Positions 16,685 through 24,845 of a stretch of DNA of 39,579 nucleotides are shown piece by piece. Position 1 is the first letter of the stretch; each line of letters starts with the position of its first letter. A program made the position numbers and the translations under genes. Source of the stretch: a virus; IMG/VR virus record IMGVR_UViG_3300045974_000454, positions 1 through 39,579 of that record, one strand, 5' to 3'. Under the pieces are notes generated by a model that worked only from the letters and a program-made list of their open reading frames with translations, was not told the DNA's origin and did no database searches.

Positions 16685-17986
16685 TTAATATTTTATTATG
16701 GCTACTAAAGCCATATTCCTTGGTCTTGTTTCTGCTCCACCAAATGCCCCTGAGTTTCCTGGTGTGCCATAGTAATGTGAATCTCCACCTGAAGTACTAT
16801 CTTGCACATATGTTGGAGTTGTATCTGGATGTTGGTGAGCCCTAATCATATCCATCTGTTCAATATTATTTAGTTGTCTGCCAATATCTTTACCAGCGCC
16901 CATATCAAGACATCTTATAAATTCACCAAGCAAATTTGGTAGTATAAATCTAAGCGGGTTGGCATGTGTCCCAAATGTAGTTCCTAGTACTACAGCTAGA
17001 TCTGGGTAATCTGTTTTTAGATAGTCTGATCCATCAGCTATTAAAAATCCATTTGGCGGCGTTGTTGATGTATAATAAAGCACTGTGCCTGGTGGCATAA
17101 GATGGCTTATTACATAGTCTCCCTTTGTTCCAGCTAAATATTCAGCATTTAGATTTTGTACTAGTGTTGTTGTTTTCATCTTTGTTATTACAGCTTCTGT
17201 TATTGTTGCTACTAGTGCGTTAAGGCTATCAGTTTCAACTATGCTTGATGTTAGTTTCGATGGTGTTAGATGTGATGCTGATGCTCCATTTGATACTATT
17301 AATGATGATCCATTTGTAATGTTTATATTACCTGATGTTGCTATACCATTCCCTATCGCTGAAGCTGTAGATCCATTATCAATAGTTAATGTGCCACCAA
17401 TTCTAGTATTACCATCTACATTTAGATTACCTGATGCTGATAGTGATGATGATAATATAACTGGTTTTGTTATTGATATTGAATTTGGTGTTATCGAAAG
17501 TATTGTTGCTATTTTTGTGAAACTACCATCTATACTATTGAAATCTATTGATGTAGAAAATTCAGTTGTAAGTTTGTTATCTGACGTATTAATGTATAGA
17601 GCAGCCTTACCTGTCTTATTCCATATAAGCTTCGTATCACCTATATTATAGTCACCAATTAATGTATCACCAAACTTTGATGCACAGTTTATCTTTAGTG
17701 TATTTATCAATGTGCGATAGTCATCACTATGGGCTTTTCTTATTGCTGTGATGTTTGTAAGGATATCGTCTGTGAATGTATAGTTAGTATCTGTTATATC
17801 TATTGGAGTTAATGAATCATTTAGTTGCCATATCTTAAATTTGCTAGTATATGACAATGGCATTTCAAGTATGATATCATTGTACTGTACACCGCCATTT
17901 AGTATAACATTTTCTTTCGTATTATATATTGGACCTGTAGTAGCTCCAGTTGGCTTTACTTTATAAAGATTTATTCCTCTAGACAT
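16685..17986 (-). CDS. Tail fibre with C-terminal tail-collar domain
   Basis: 433 aa. Residues 1-290 are an unrecognised beta-rich shaft with repeated DGN/GNI motifs (SGNLNVDGNTRIGGTLTI, TSGNINITNG). Residues 297-433 form a phage tail-collar domain: MPPGTVLYYTSTTPPNGFL, then DYPDLAVVLGTTFG, RFILPNLLGEFIRC, and an AETRPRNMALVAIIKY end. An H-x-H at 384-386 (RAHQHP) resembles the metal-binding His pairs of trimeric fibre tips. Such proteins are usually short tail fibres or fibre tips contacting the host. It sits 12 nt upstream of the holin gene. A TAGGAG ribosome binding site precedes the ATG. Confidence 0.88.
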   Translation of the reverse strand: MSRGINLYKVKPTGATTGPIYNTKENVILNGGVQYNDIILEMPLSYTSKFKIWQLNDSLTPIDITDTNYTFTDDILTNITAIRKAHSDDYRTLINTLKINCASKFGDTLIGDYNIGDTKLIWNKTGKAALYINTSDNKLTTEFSTSIDFNSIDGSFTKIATILSITPNSISITKPVILSSSLSASGNLNVDGNTRIGGTLTIDNGSTASAIGNGIATSGNINITNGSSLIVSNGASASHLTPSKLTSSIVETDSLNALVATITEAVITKMKTTTLVQNLNAEYLAGTKGDYVISHLMPPGTVLYYTSTTPPNGFLIADGSDYLKTDYPDLAVVLGTTFGTHANPLRFILPNLLGEFIRCLDMGAGKDIGRQLNNIEQMDMIRAHQHPDTTPTYVQDSTSGGDSHYYGTPGNSGAFGGAETRPRNMALVAIIKY

Positions 17987-17995
17987 CTATAACTC

Positions 17996-19693
17996 CTACT
18001 GTATTACTGAATTTATTATATTTTTACCAATCAATGGCTTTGTAGATATTGTTATGTTTTCTTTTACTACCTTATCTACAAACTTAATATATGTGTTATT
18101 GTTATATATAGATGCTTCTGGATTTGGTGAATTGATTTCATCTTCAAGTACATTATTGTCTATGTATGATAATGCTACATCATTTAACTGTAATGAGAAT
18201 TTCTTACTTGCTATTGAGTTATAAACTAGATTGAGGTCAGTCTTTGTTATTTTATTTTTATCAAATATAACCTCTGTACTATCTCCACAATAAATGAGTT
18301 CTAATATATCATTCAACTTATCAGTTTCTACAGACACATATGCTAAGTGATAACATTCTTTAGATGTTAAGAATGCTTGATATGAACTAATAGAGCTGAA
18401 AGAACATCCATTTACTTCATACTTTTGTGAGTTTGTCTTCCCATCATCTTCACCAATAAAGGCGTAAAATAAACATGTAGGCTTTGTATTTGCGCCATAT
18501 GCGGAAAAGTCAGGTGATAAATATAGCGCAACCATTTTTGCTCTTGATATTTGGATGCTATTTAAGTCTAAATATTCAAATACATAGTATTTATTTTCTA
18601 TTTGATATGATGCATAAGCTATATAGTAATTAATATCCCATTCACTATTTAATACGAATACTCCATCATATGAATAATCATCAATTTTCATCCATAATAT
18701 ATCTATATTATCTGATGGAGTTCCAACTAGCAATGTATTAGTTGTATATGAAGCTGCTAATGTATTTGTTATTTTGTCATAAATATAGATATTTACTTCA
18801 CCAAGCTTACTTATTGCTGGTGGCATTTGTGTCTTTATATATTTACCATTTAGTATTTTGCATAATTGTTTTGTGTATGGCCTATATGCTCCTGGTAATG
18901 ATGCCATGTTCTTTAAATAATATTCTGGTAGTCTATAGAACATGTTATTTCCACTTGATGAAATGGAGCGAATTGTAAGGTTTTGTATTAATAAATACCA
19001 TGGTTCATTTATATTTGCTACTGGCTTCTTAACGAAGCTAAAGTCTTTGTTTGAAGCATAGAATATTGTACCAGTTCTATTGGTATGGCATATAAACTGA
19101 TTCCCAGTATTTGTAATATAAAATTCATAATTACCAATGCTACTTTGTTGAACTAGTGTGCCATCAAGGTCTTTGAATACTGGCTCTAGCTTTAGGCACT
19201 CTTTCTTTGTTGATGTTGTGTCTGCCCATTCAGCTACTAATAAAGATTCACTTGATTTATTTATATAGATGTATGCTTCACCATTGCCTGATTCTACTAA
19301 ATACATTTCTTCTGATAATTGTGCTCCAGTTTCATCATATATCTTTACTGACTTGTCTATTAGTAATGTATTCTCAGCTAATTTTATTTTATGTCTATAG
19401 AAGATTGGATATTTCGATCCTGTCATCTTTGAGTATTTAGCTATATGTGTTAATAGTATCTTATCAGATCCAACTACAAATGTTTTATCAGTAAGCTCTA
19501 CTTGATTTACATCCATATTAAGTAGTATATCCATACTTGAGTTTGTGTCTATTGATACAAAGTCAGCAGGACATATGTTAGATTCATTTGTATTTAAGTA
19601 TAGTATTGGTACTTGTGATGGTGATATTGTAGATCCAGCATTCACAAACTGTAGCCCAATTGAATTTGGTTGTATTTCTAGGTCAAATATCAT
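17996..19693 (-). CDS. Unrecognised structural protein, 'MIFDLEI' N-terminus
   Basis: 565 aa with no family I recognise. It is rich in Tyr, Ser, Asn and Ile with mostly beta-type patterns and no membrane or enzyme signature. The start MIFDLEIQ resembles MKFDLEIS of the 876-aa protein two genes upstream, suggesting a shared N-terminal docking segment. It lies between a 453-aa unknown and the tail-collar fibre, with 10-12 nt spacers, so a tail appendage role is likely. AGGA precedes the ATG through a TATATATATA tract. Confidence 0.55.
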   Translation of the reverse strand: MIFDLEIQPNSIGLQFVNAGSTISPSQVPILYLNTNESNICPADFVSIDTNSSMDILLNMDVNQVELTDKTFVVGSDKILLTHIAKYSKMTGSKYPIFYRHKIKLAENTLLIDKSVKIYDETGAQLSEEMYLVESGNGEAYIYINKSSESLLVAEWADTTSTKKECLKLEPVFKDLDGTLVQQSSIGNYEFYITNTGNQFICHTNRTGTIFYASNKDFSFVKKPVANINEPWYLLIQNLTIRSISSSGNNMFYRLPEYYLKNMASLPGAYRPYTKQLCKILNGKYIKTQMPPAISKLGEVNIYIYDKITNTLAASYTTNTLLVGTPSDNIDILWMKIDDYSYDGVFVLNSEWDINYYIAYASYQIENKYYVFEYLDLNSIQISRAKMVALYLSPDFSAYGANTKPTCLFYAFIGEDDGKTNSQKYEVNGCSFSSISSYQAFLTSKECYHLAYVSVETDKLNDILELIYCGDSTEVIFDKNKITKTDLNLVYNSIASKKFSLQLNDVALSYIDNNVLEDEINSPNPEASIYNNNTYIKFVDKVVKENITISTKPLIGKNIINSVIQ

Positions 19694-19705
19694 TATATAT
19701 ATATC

Positions 19706-21067
19706 CTAGTCTGCGTATACTGCTATTGTTCTATTTGTTGTTAGTGATGCTAACTCAACCATTGCATTTATCATTTGTGATATGCCTATTTCAGAAGAGA
19801 TGAATATGTATTTATTATTATCATTTACATTTAGTGATGTATTGTAGATTTTTACTATATCTTTCCTACCTGTTCCTACAATAGTTGCGTTAAATAATAT
19901 AGGACTTCCTGACGTTGATTTAAAATCGTATACAAATGCTTCAGACTGAGACAGTGTTGATACTGTATTTGTCATCAATGTTGGTTTGTATTTGATAATA
20001 TTATTCTTTTCTGTATAGCTTATAAGTGGAGATTGCATAACGTAGTGAGAAGGCGTCACTCCAACGTATGTAGTTTCATACTGATATTGATCACCACTAA
20101 CACCATTCTTGTATGTGACTAGGCTATTACTTATAGTATGTCCAGCTATACTCTCTGTACCGCCACATACTGGTATCCCTGAGCGACTAGCTATTGTTGT
20201 CCCATCATCAGAATATATGTCATATGTATTCCCTATACAAGCACCACTCACTGCTATGTATGGGCATGTAGCTCCACCACTAACAGCGTTGTATGATGCA
20301 TGTGACCATTTACATGTCCTGCCACATACATAAAGAGATTTATGGTCTTTGCCTAATGCATAAAATGCATTTGTTGATACCGTGCTTTTACACAAATAAA
20401 GTGAATATACATTGAATTTTAGGTTAGCATTTACTGAATTGCTAAGTCTTATATGTGATATGAAAGTTCCTGATGGTACTGTTATCTCTGCATTCTGTAT
20501 TGTATTGCCGGCCGAAACAGCTATATTTGTGATTATATTTGTATTAGTTGTTGTTACATCGTTCTCGCCAGATATCTTTGCTACATAGCATTGTATTAAC
20601 CCAGTGTTAGGACTTCCGTTTGGTATCATTGAATAGTGTATACCAATTGTTGTGTTGTATTTAAAAGACCTATTCACTGGAATGTTTATATCACCTATTA
20701 TCTCTATACTGTCATCCACGCTATTATATTTAGCATGCTCATAAGTACCTTTAACAGATGACCCAGTATTTCCATTTGATGAGCAGTAACTCTTATATAA
20801 TGAATATACAGTACCAAAGTAATTATATGGCATGTATATATTACCAGCAACATCACCAATTAGGTTTGATATATTCCCTATTAATTTCCTCTTCTCTGGC
20901 GTAGTTGCATCATAGTCAATTCCATTTCCTAAAAATACCTCTATGGATGTATTAGCCATTTTAAGATATTCAAAGATAGAATTTAACTTTATTGGCGACA
21001 GTGACTCTGCATTGAAGAAGTTTATGTCTATTGGTAATGTCGTTGGAAACTTATTTGAGTAAGCCAT
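19706..21067 (-). CDS. Unrecognised tail-appendage protein with cysteine-rich centre
   Basis: 453 aa. The N-terminus (MAYSNKFPTTLPIDINFF) is followed by a short helical region at about 25-70 and then beta-rich sequence. Eight cysteines are present; six fall in residues 226-301 (C226, C248-x3-C252, C268, C277, C301), with nearby histidines. This is unusual for a cytoplasmically assembled virion protein and may mark metal binding. No enzyme motif is seen. The gene lies 12 nt from both neighbours in an unbroken operon, and AGAGGA precedes the ATG. A fibre or baseplate-periphery role is inferred from position only. Confidence 0.55.
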   Translation of the reverse strand: MAYSNKFPTTLPIDINFFNAESLSPIKLNSIFEYLKMANTSIEVFLGNGIDYDATTPEKRKLIGNISNLIGDVAGNIYMPYNYFGTVYSLYKSYCSSNGNTGSSVKGTYEHAKYNSVDDSIEIIGDINIPVNRSFKYNTTIGIHYSMIPNGSPNTGLIQCYVAKISGENDVTTTNTNIITNIAVSAGNTIQNAEITVPSGTFISHIRLSNSVNANLKFNVYSLYLCKSTVSTNAFYALGKDHKSLYVCGRTCKWSHASYNAVSGGATCPYIAVSGACIGNTYDIYSDDGTTIASRSGIPVCGGTESIAGHTISNSLVTYKNGVSGDQYQYETTYVGVTPSHYVMQSPLISYTEKNNIIKYKPTLMTNTVSTLSQSEAFVYDFKSTSGSPILFNATIVGTGRKDIVKIYNTSLNVNDNNKYIFISSEIGISQMINAMVELASLTTNRTIAVYAD

Positions 21068-21079
21068 ATATTCCTCTGC

Positions 21080-23710
21080 CTAGTTTGTATATAATAAGAA
21101 TGGGTTTATTAGTTGTTGGTCTAGCCCTGGACATTTATAAGCGCTTCTGCTGCCTACACCAAACCATTCATCTAATGTTGCATCTAATGCTACGTTATGT
21201 CTGCAATATAAGTTTGCACCTTCAGGGCCACCAAGATAATGCATTCTTGTTATATTATTTGGGTGATTACATCTGTTCGTTACGCCATCAACTATATTAC
21301 CCTGTGAGTATTTACATACATAAGTCGCGTAGTTAGTGCCATACTGACTAGACATATAATCAGATAGTGTTAAATGTGAATAAGGTCCAATATAGCTATT
21401 GATTGTATTTGATTCTGTTGATAATGTGAATGTGCTATCATTCTCTGGAGATGCTACTATTTCCATTCCAGTACTTGATGTAGATAGGATTGTGTCTAGG
21501 AATGTATCTGAATGTTCTGCTGTTATTTTTGCATTCATTCCACTACGCTTAACTCTTATTAAGTAGCCAATAACATTATTGTCATTTTCACCAGGAAGTT
21601 GGCTATTAAATGTGATCTCTGTATATTTTGGTACAGTAAATCTAAAGTAGTCGAATGTATTGTCTGTTAATAACCATTTATCATTAAAAGCTGAAGTTAC
21701 GATACTTCTTATTGTAAAGTCAGATGCAGCTACTTTTGTGAATGATGTATGTACTGTTGTTAATATGTTTGGGAATAATAGCGCATTATTTGTTGAGTTA
21801 CCTATTGATGGATTATATAAAAATAACTTTTTGCCATAAAATTCTTTTTGTGTATTAACTACTGTTATTGATGTTGGTTTTATATATGAGCTCTTTATTG
21901 TATACTTACTTGTCGCCCCTATCTGCTGGTCTGCTGTTATTTCAGCATAAGCTATACGTCTTCCAGATAGTTCGTATGTATTAATATCCTCTGTCATGTA
22001 ATAATCAAAGCATGAAGATGATGTAAAGAATTCTTTTGTTATTCCGAATAGCCCACCCTTATCTCTTATCTGCCCTAATACAGGATCATCAGCAGTTATG
22101 ATGAATGTAAATACATTATCACTTGTTACTCCTGTTAGGTCTTGTGGTAGATACATCTTATTAAAGGTCCCAGTTTGTATATTAAATCCGCTAGCTGCGA
22201 CTGAACTAACTGTTCCAACCCATTGCTTTTGTACAAAACATGTGTCTTTTATATTTGAGTTTATTATTGTTGTTGTAAATTCTCCTGAAAGATTTGTTAT
22301 CCCAGAGATAGAATTTGTTTCATCAGCAGGTATGCCCCATTGTACAGAGCCGTTAATGTCATCATCTAGTGTTAATTTCACATTCTTATTTGGTAATGGT
22401 ACACCCTCTGAGTTTAGTATTTTAACTGTTATCGGCTTACCAACAAATGGGCGTATCTCATTGTCGCCATTGTCTATGATTATAGTCTCTGCTATGTTGC
22501 TTTTATTTACTTCATTATTTACAAAGCACAAGGCGCCATCACCAAAGTTTACTGACCTTGGTGAAACATCAATCTTCATATGTCGTATGTTTTTTGCTGT
22601 ATCTATTGTACCTCTACTATATGTTATTATTGGATATAGTTGGCCACTTAATGATGTAGATACAACTACTGGATTGCTTGTTGTATTTGTAAACTTTATT
22701 AGGTTCTTTAGTATTTTTACATTCCATCCTGTTACTGGATAGTTTGTTATAAAATTATTTTCTATGTTCTCTACTGGATACTGATTAAAGAATTCAGTTG
22801 TTGATTTGCCAGCAGCTATTGTTTTATTGATTTGCTGTGAAAAGTTTATCTTTTTTGTATTCAGATAGATATACTTATCACCATTTGAGAGTGTTGATAT
22901 CGTAAATAGGTTATCAATACGTGATTTAGTAAATAGATATGTGTGTATTAAGTTTGAGAATATTCCATTGTCTTTTATGATTATGATATTATCATCTTTG
23001 TTTATATAAGCATTACCATCATTCATTGAGCTTTTTACTGTATTCCATACTCCTATTTTTATCCCAGAGCCATCTACTATTTTATTAGGCACCATGCTAT
23101 AAGATGTTGTGTATAGGCCAGTATATCCACCAGTTATATCAGTTGATACTATTATACTTCCTAATTTATATTTTGCGCTTGATATGTCTGTCGTATACAT
23201 TACTGGTACATTGCTTTCGCTTATATACTGAAAATCTTGGTACACATCTGCAATGCCACCAGATGATAGCTTACTTGTAATAATCCTAATTGAGGATGTA
23301 TTAGTATCTGTCGGAATTTTTATACTATATCTATTAAATTCTCCATCATAATCAAGTAAGAGTCTTACAGTGTCATTGGAAAATGCTACTGGATATTTGT
23401 GGAATATTACCGTCCCAGTATTGAAGAATGGTATTATGCTACCTCTTTTGATTATAGACTTGGCTAATGTTAGTTCGCCAGTGTTCATGATCCTTGAATT
23501 AAAGTAGCTTGGGTCTATATTATTATTCCATTTAGAATAATCAATTAACCTAAATCTTGATGTATCTATAGGCACAGATGTTGTCGCCATCGTGCTATTA
23601 AATCTACCAGTAAGTGATGATGTTGCTACTGGGAAAAAGATATTAGCTAGCTTATCTTTCCCTGCTTGTGTTAAAACGTCACTTACGCTTATCTCTAAAT
23701 CAAATTTCAT
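21080..23710 (-). CDS. Large tail-appendage protein with bacterial Ig-like domain
   Basis: 876 aa. It begins MKFDLEISVS, similar to the 565-aa protein. Residues 1-400 are beta-rich and unrecognised. Residues about 412-490 look like a bacterial Ig-like (Big_1-type) domain: FVGKPITVKILNSEGVPLP, NVKLTLDD, then GITNLSGEFTTTI. The C-terminal 80 residues carry four cysteines (799, 814, 836, 860) with several histidines, for example NRCNHP and LYCRHN. No catalytic motif is visible. The gene follows the nuclease gene by 2 nt, so the nuclease is embedded in the structural operon. AAGGA precedes the ATG. Probably a virion adhesin or fibre. Confidence 0.65.
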   Translation of the reverse strand: MKFDLEISVSDVLTQAGKDKLANIFFPVATSSLTGRFNSTMATTSVPIDTSRFRLIDYSKWNNNIDPSYFNSRIMNTGELTLAKSIIKRGSIIPFFNTGTVIFHKYPVAFSNDTVRLLLDYDGEFNRYSIKIPTDTNTSSIRIITSKLSSGGIADVYQDFQYISESNVPVMYTTDISSAKYKLGSIIVSTDITGGYTGLYTTSYSMVPNKIVDGSGIKIGVWNTVKSSMNDGNAYINKDDNIIIIKDNGIFSNLIHTYLFTKSRIDNLFTISTLSNGDKYIYLNTKKINFSQQINKTIAAGKSTTEFFNQYPVENIENNFITNYPVTGWNVKILKNLIKFTNTTSNPVVVSTSLSGQLYPIITYSRGTIDTAKNIRHMKIDVSPRSVNFGDGALCFVNNEVNKSNIAETIIIDNGDNEIRPFVGKPITVKILNSEGVPLPNKNVKLTLDDDINGSVQWGIPADETNSISGITNLSGEFTTTIINSNIKDTCFVQKQWVGTVSSVAASGFNIQTGTFNKMYLPQDLTGVTSDNVFTFIITADDPVLGQIRDKGGLFGITKEFFTSSSCFDYYMTEDINTYELSGRRIAYAEITADQQIGATSKYTIKSSYIKPTSITVVNTQKEFYGKKLFLYNPSIGNSTNNALLFPNILTTVHTSFTKVAASDFTIRSIVTSAFNDKWLLTDNTFDYFRFTVPKYTEITFNSQLPGENDNNVIGYLIRVKRSGMNAKITAEHSDTFLDTILSTSSTGMEIVASPENDSTFTLSTESNTINSYIGPYSHLTLSDYMSSQYGTNYATYVCKYSQGNIVDGVTNRCNHPNNITRMHYLGGPEGANLYCRHNVALDATLDEWFGVGSRSAYKCPGLDQQLINPFLLYTN

Positions 23711-23712
23711 AT

Positions 23713-24564
23713 CTATTTATCCTTAATACAGATGTCTCTATGGCCACATCCGAAACATTGGAAGTCACCTATTGGCGTTTCTAAATGTTTGTTATACATA
23801 AACTTTGATAAAAATCCATCTTCATATAGTTCTTTTGCATAATCTTGTGAATATATAAAGTTGTAATCTCTTGGAGGGACTTGATTGTTTGTTAGATATT
23901 CGTGAAGCTTTATATATCTATCAAATATATTCTTGGAATTTAACTCGTATAGGATAATGCCATCAACTGTTGGATATAAAATACCATCTATTAGAGCTAG
24001 TGATATTTCAAATTCCTTTATCTCGCCAGTATCCCTTCGTATATAAACCAGGTAAAACTTATCTAATCTTCCTATAAAACAATTCAGATATACTATACAT
24101 TGTAGCAAGTGCTCTATCTTTGGTTTTGCTTTATTCCATTGTGATCCAAAGATTTCGCTTACAGTCCACTTATTGGAACCAATAGATTTTATTTCAACTC
24201 CAGATTCAATATCATCAACTTTAATAATTGCGTCAAGCTTACCACTTATGTTATGTGTTTCATTAATAAACTTTACACCTTTTTCTACCATAGAGCCATT
24301 CTTATCTAAAACTGATAGTAGCATATACTCAGTATAGTCTCCGAGCTTCCTAGCTATCATTCTGTTCGTATTTATGGTACTTTCTGACAGCCCGATACAT
24401 GAGTAGTATGCAGCTCTCATACACATGCCATGGACTTTAGTATGACCTTTTGATTTATTTATTATTAGATTACATGATGCATATACTGGATAGTATTTAC
24501 CGATGTGCTCTATATCTTCTCTTTTATTGTTTAGTGTATAAATCTCTATCTGTTTATCTATCAT
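23713..24564 (-). CDS. Cas4-like PD-(D/E)XK iron-sulfur nuclease
   Basis: 283 aa. The motif order fits the Cas4/AddB-type RecB nuclease fold: Cys48 in GMCMRAAYY (like the CPRxAYY of the family), Glu79 in GDYTEY, Asp111 in SGKLDAII, Glu124-x-Lys126 in GVEIKS, and Gln155 in HLLQCIVYL. The C-terminal Cys270-x2-Cys273-x5-Cys279 (FQCFGCGHRDIC) completes a four-cysteine set expected to hold a 4Fe-4S cluster. Relatives are DNA exonucleases acting on single-stranded ends; no helicase domain is present. The start overlaps the upstream gene's TGA (ATGA), so it is translationally coupled to the 94-aa protein. Phage-encoded Cas4 proteins are known, but this one sits between tail genes. Its role here (DNA repair, end processing, packaging, or interference with CRISPR adaptation) cannot be settled. 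Confidence 0.82.
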   Translation of the reverse strand: MIDKQIEIYTLNNKREDIEHIGKYYPVYASCNLIINKSKGHTKVHGMCMRAAYYSCIGLSESTINTNRMIARKLGDYTEYMLLSVLDKNGSMVEKGVKFINETHNISGKLDAIIKVDDIESGVEIKSIGSNKWTVSEIFGSQWNKAKPKIEHLLQCIVYLNCFIGRLDKFYLVYIRRDTGEIKEFEISLALIDGILYPTVDGIILYELNSKNIFDRYIKLHEYLTNNQVPPRDYNFIYSQDYAKELYEDGFLSKFMYNKHLETPIGDFQCFGCGHRDICIKDK

Positions 24565-24845
24565 ACTATCTCTAAGGCTATTGCCTCTTTTATGTTTTTT
24601 ATATCTTTCTGCATCATGTCAGCTAAGGCTTTAAACTGAAACTTGTACATATCTATCTTATAACAATCCTCAAGTGCTAGCAGGTGTGCATATATAATAT
24701 TCTCTATATTTTTATCTGTTGTTTGTGTTAAGAGATCTTCAAGTGTCGCCTTGATTATATTTAGTGTTTGTATTCTTGATGTTTTTGACACCACTTCATT
24801 TGATGGTGCCATCTCAGCTACTTCTACATACATATCATTTTTCAT
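24561..24845 (-). CDS. Small helical protein coupled to Cas4-like nuclease
   Basis: 94 aa, almost wholly alpha-helical by pattern after residue 20, with possible coiled-coil stretches (NIIKATLEDLL, KALADMMQKDIKNIKEAIA). No family is recognised. It overlaps the 728-aa gene by one base (TAATG) and the nuclease gene by four (ATGA), so both junctions suggest coupled translation. It could be a nuclease partner or a small tail chaperone; the sequence does not decide. Confidence 0.6.
   Translation of the reverse strand: MKNDMYVEVAEMAPSNEVVSKTSRIQTLNIIKATLEDLLTQTTDKNIENIIYAHLLALEDCYKIDMYKFQFKALADMMQKDIKNIKEAIALEIV

Noticed and set aside
22098-22742. 214-aa open frame on the plus strand
   Set aside because: Antisense to the 876-aa gene, which carries a recognisable Ig-like domain in exactly this stretch. 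The antisense frame has no motif of its own.
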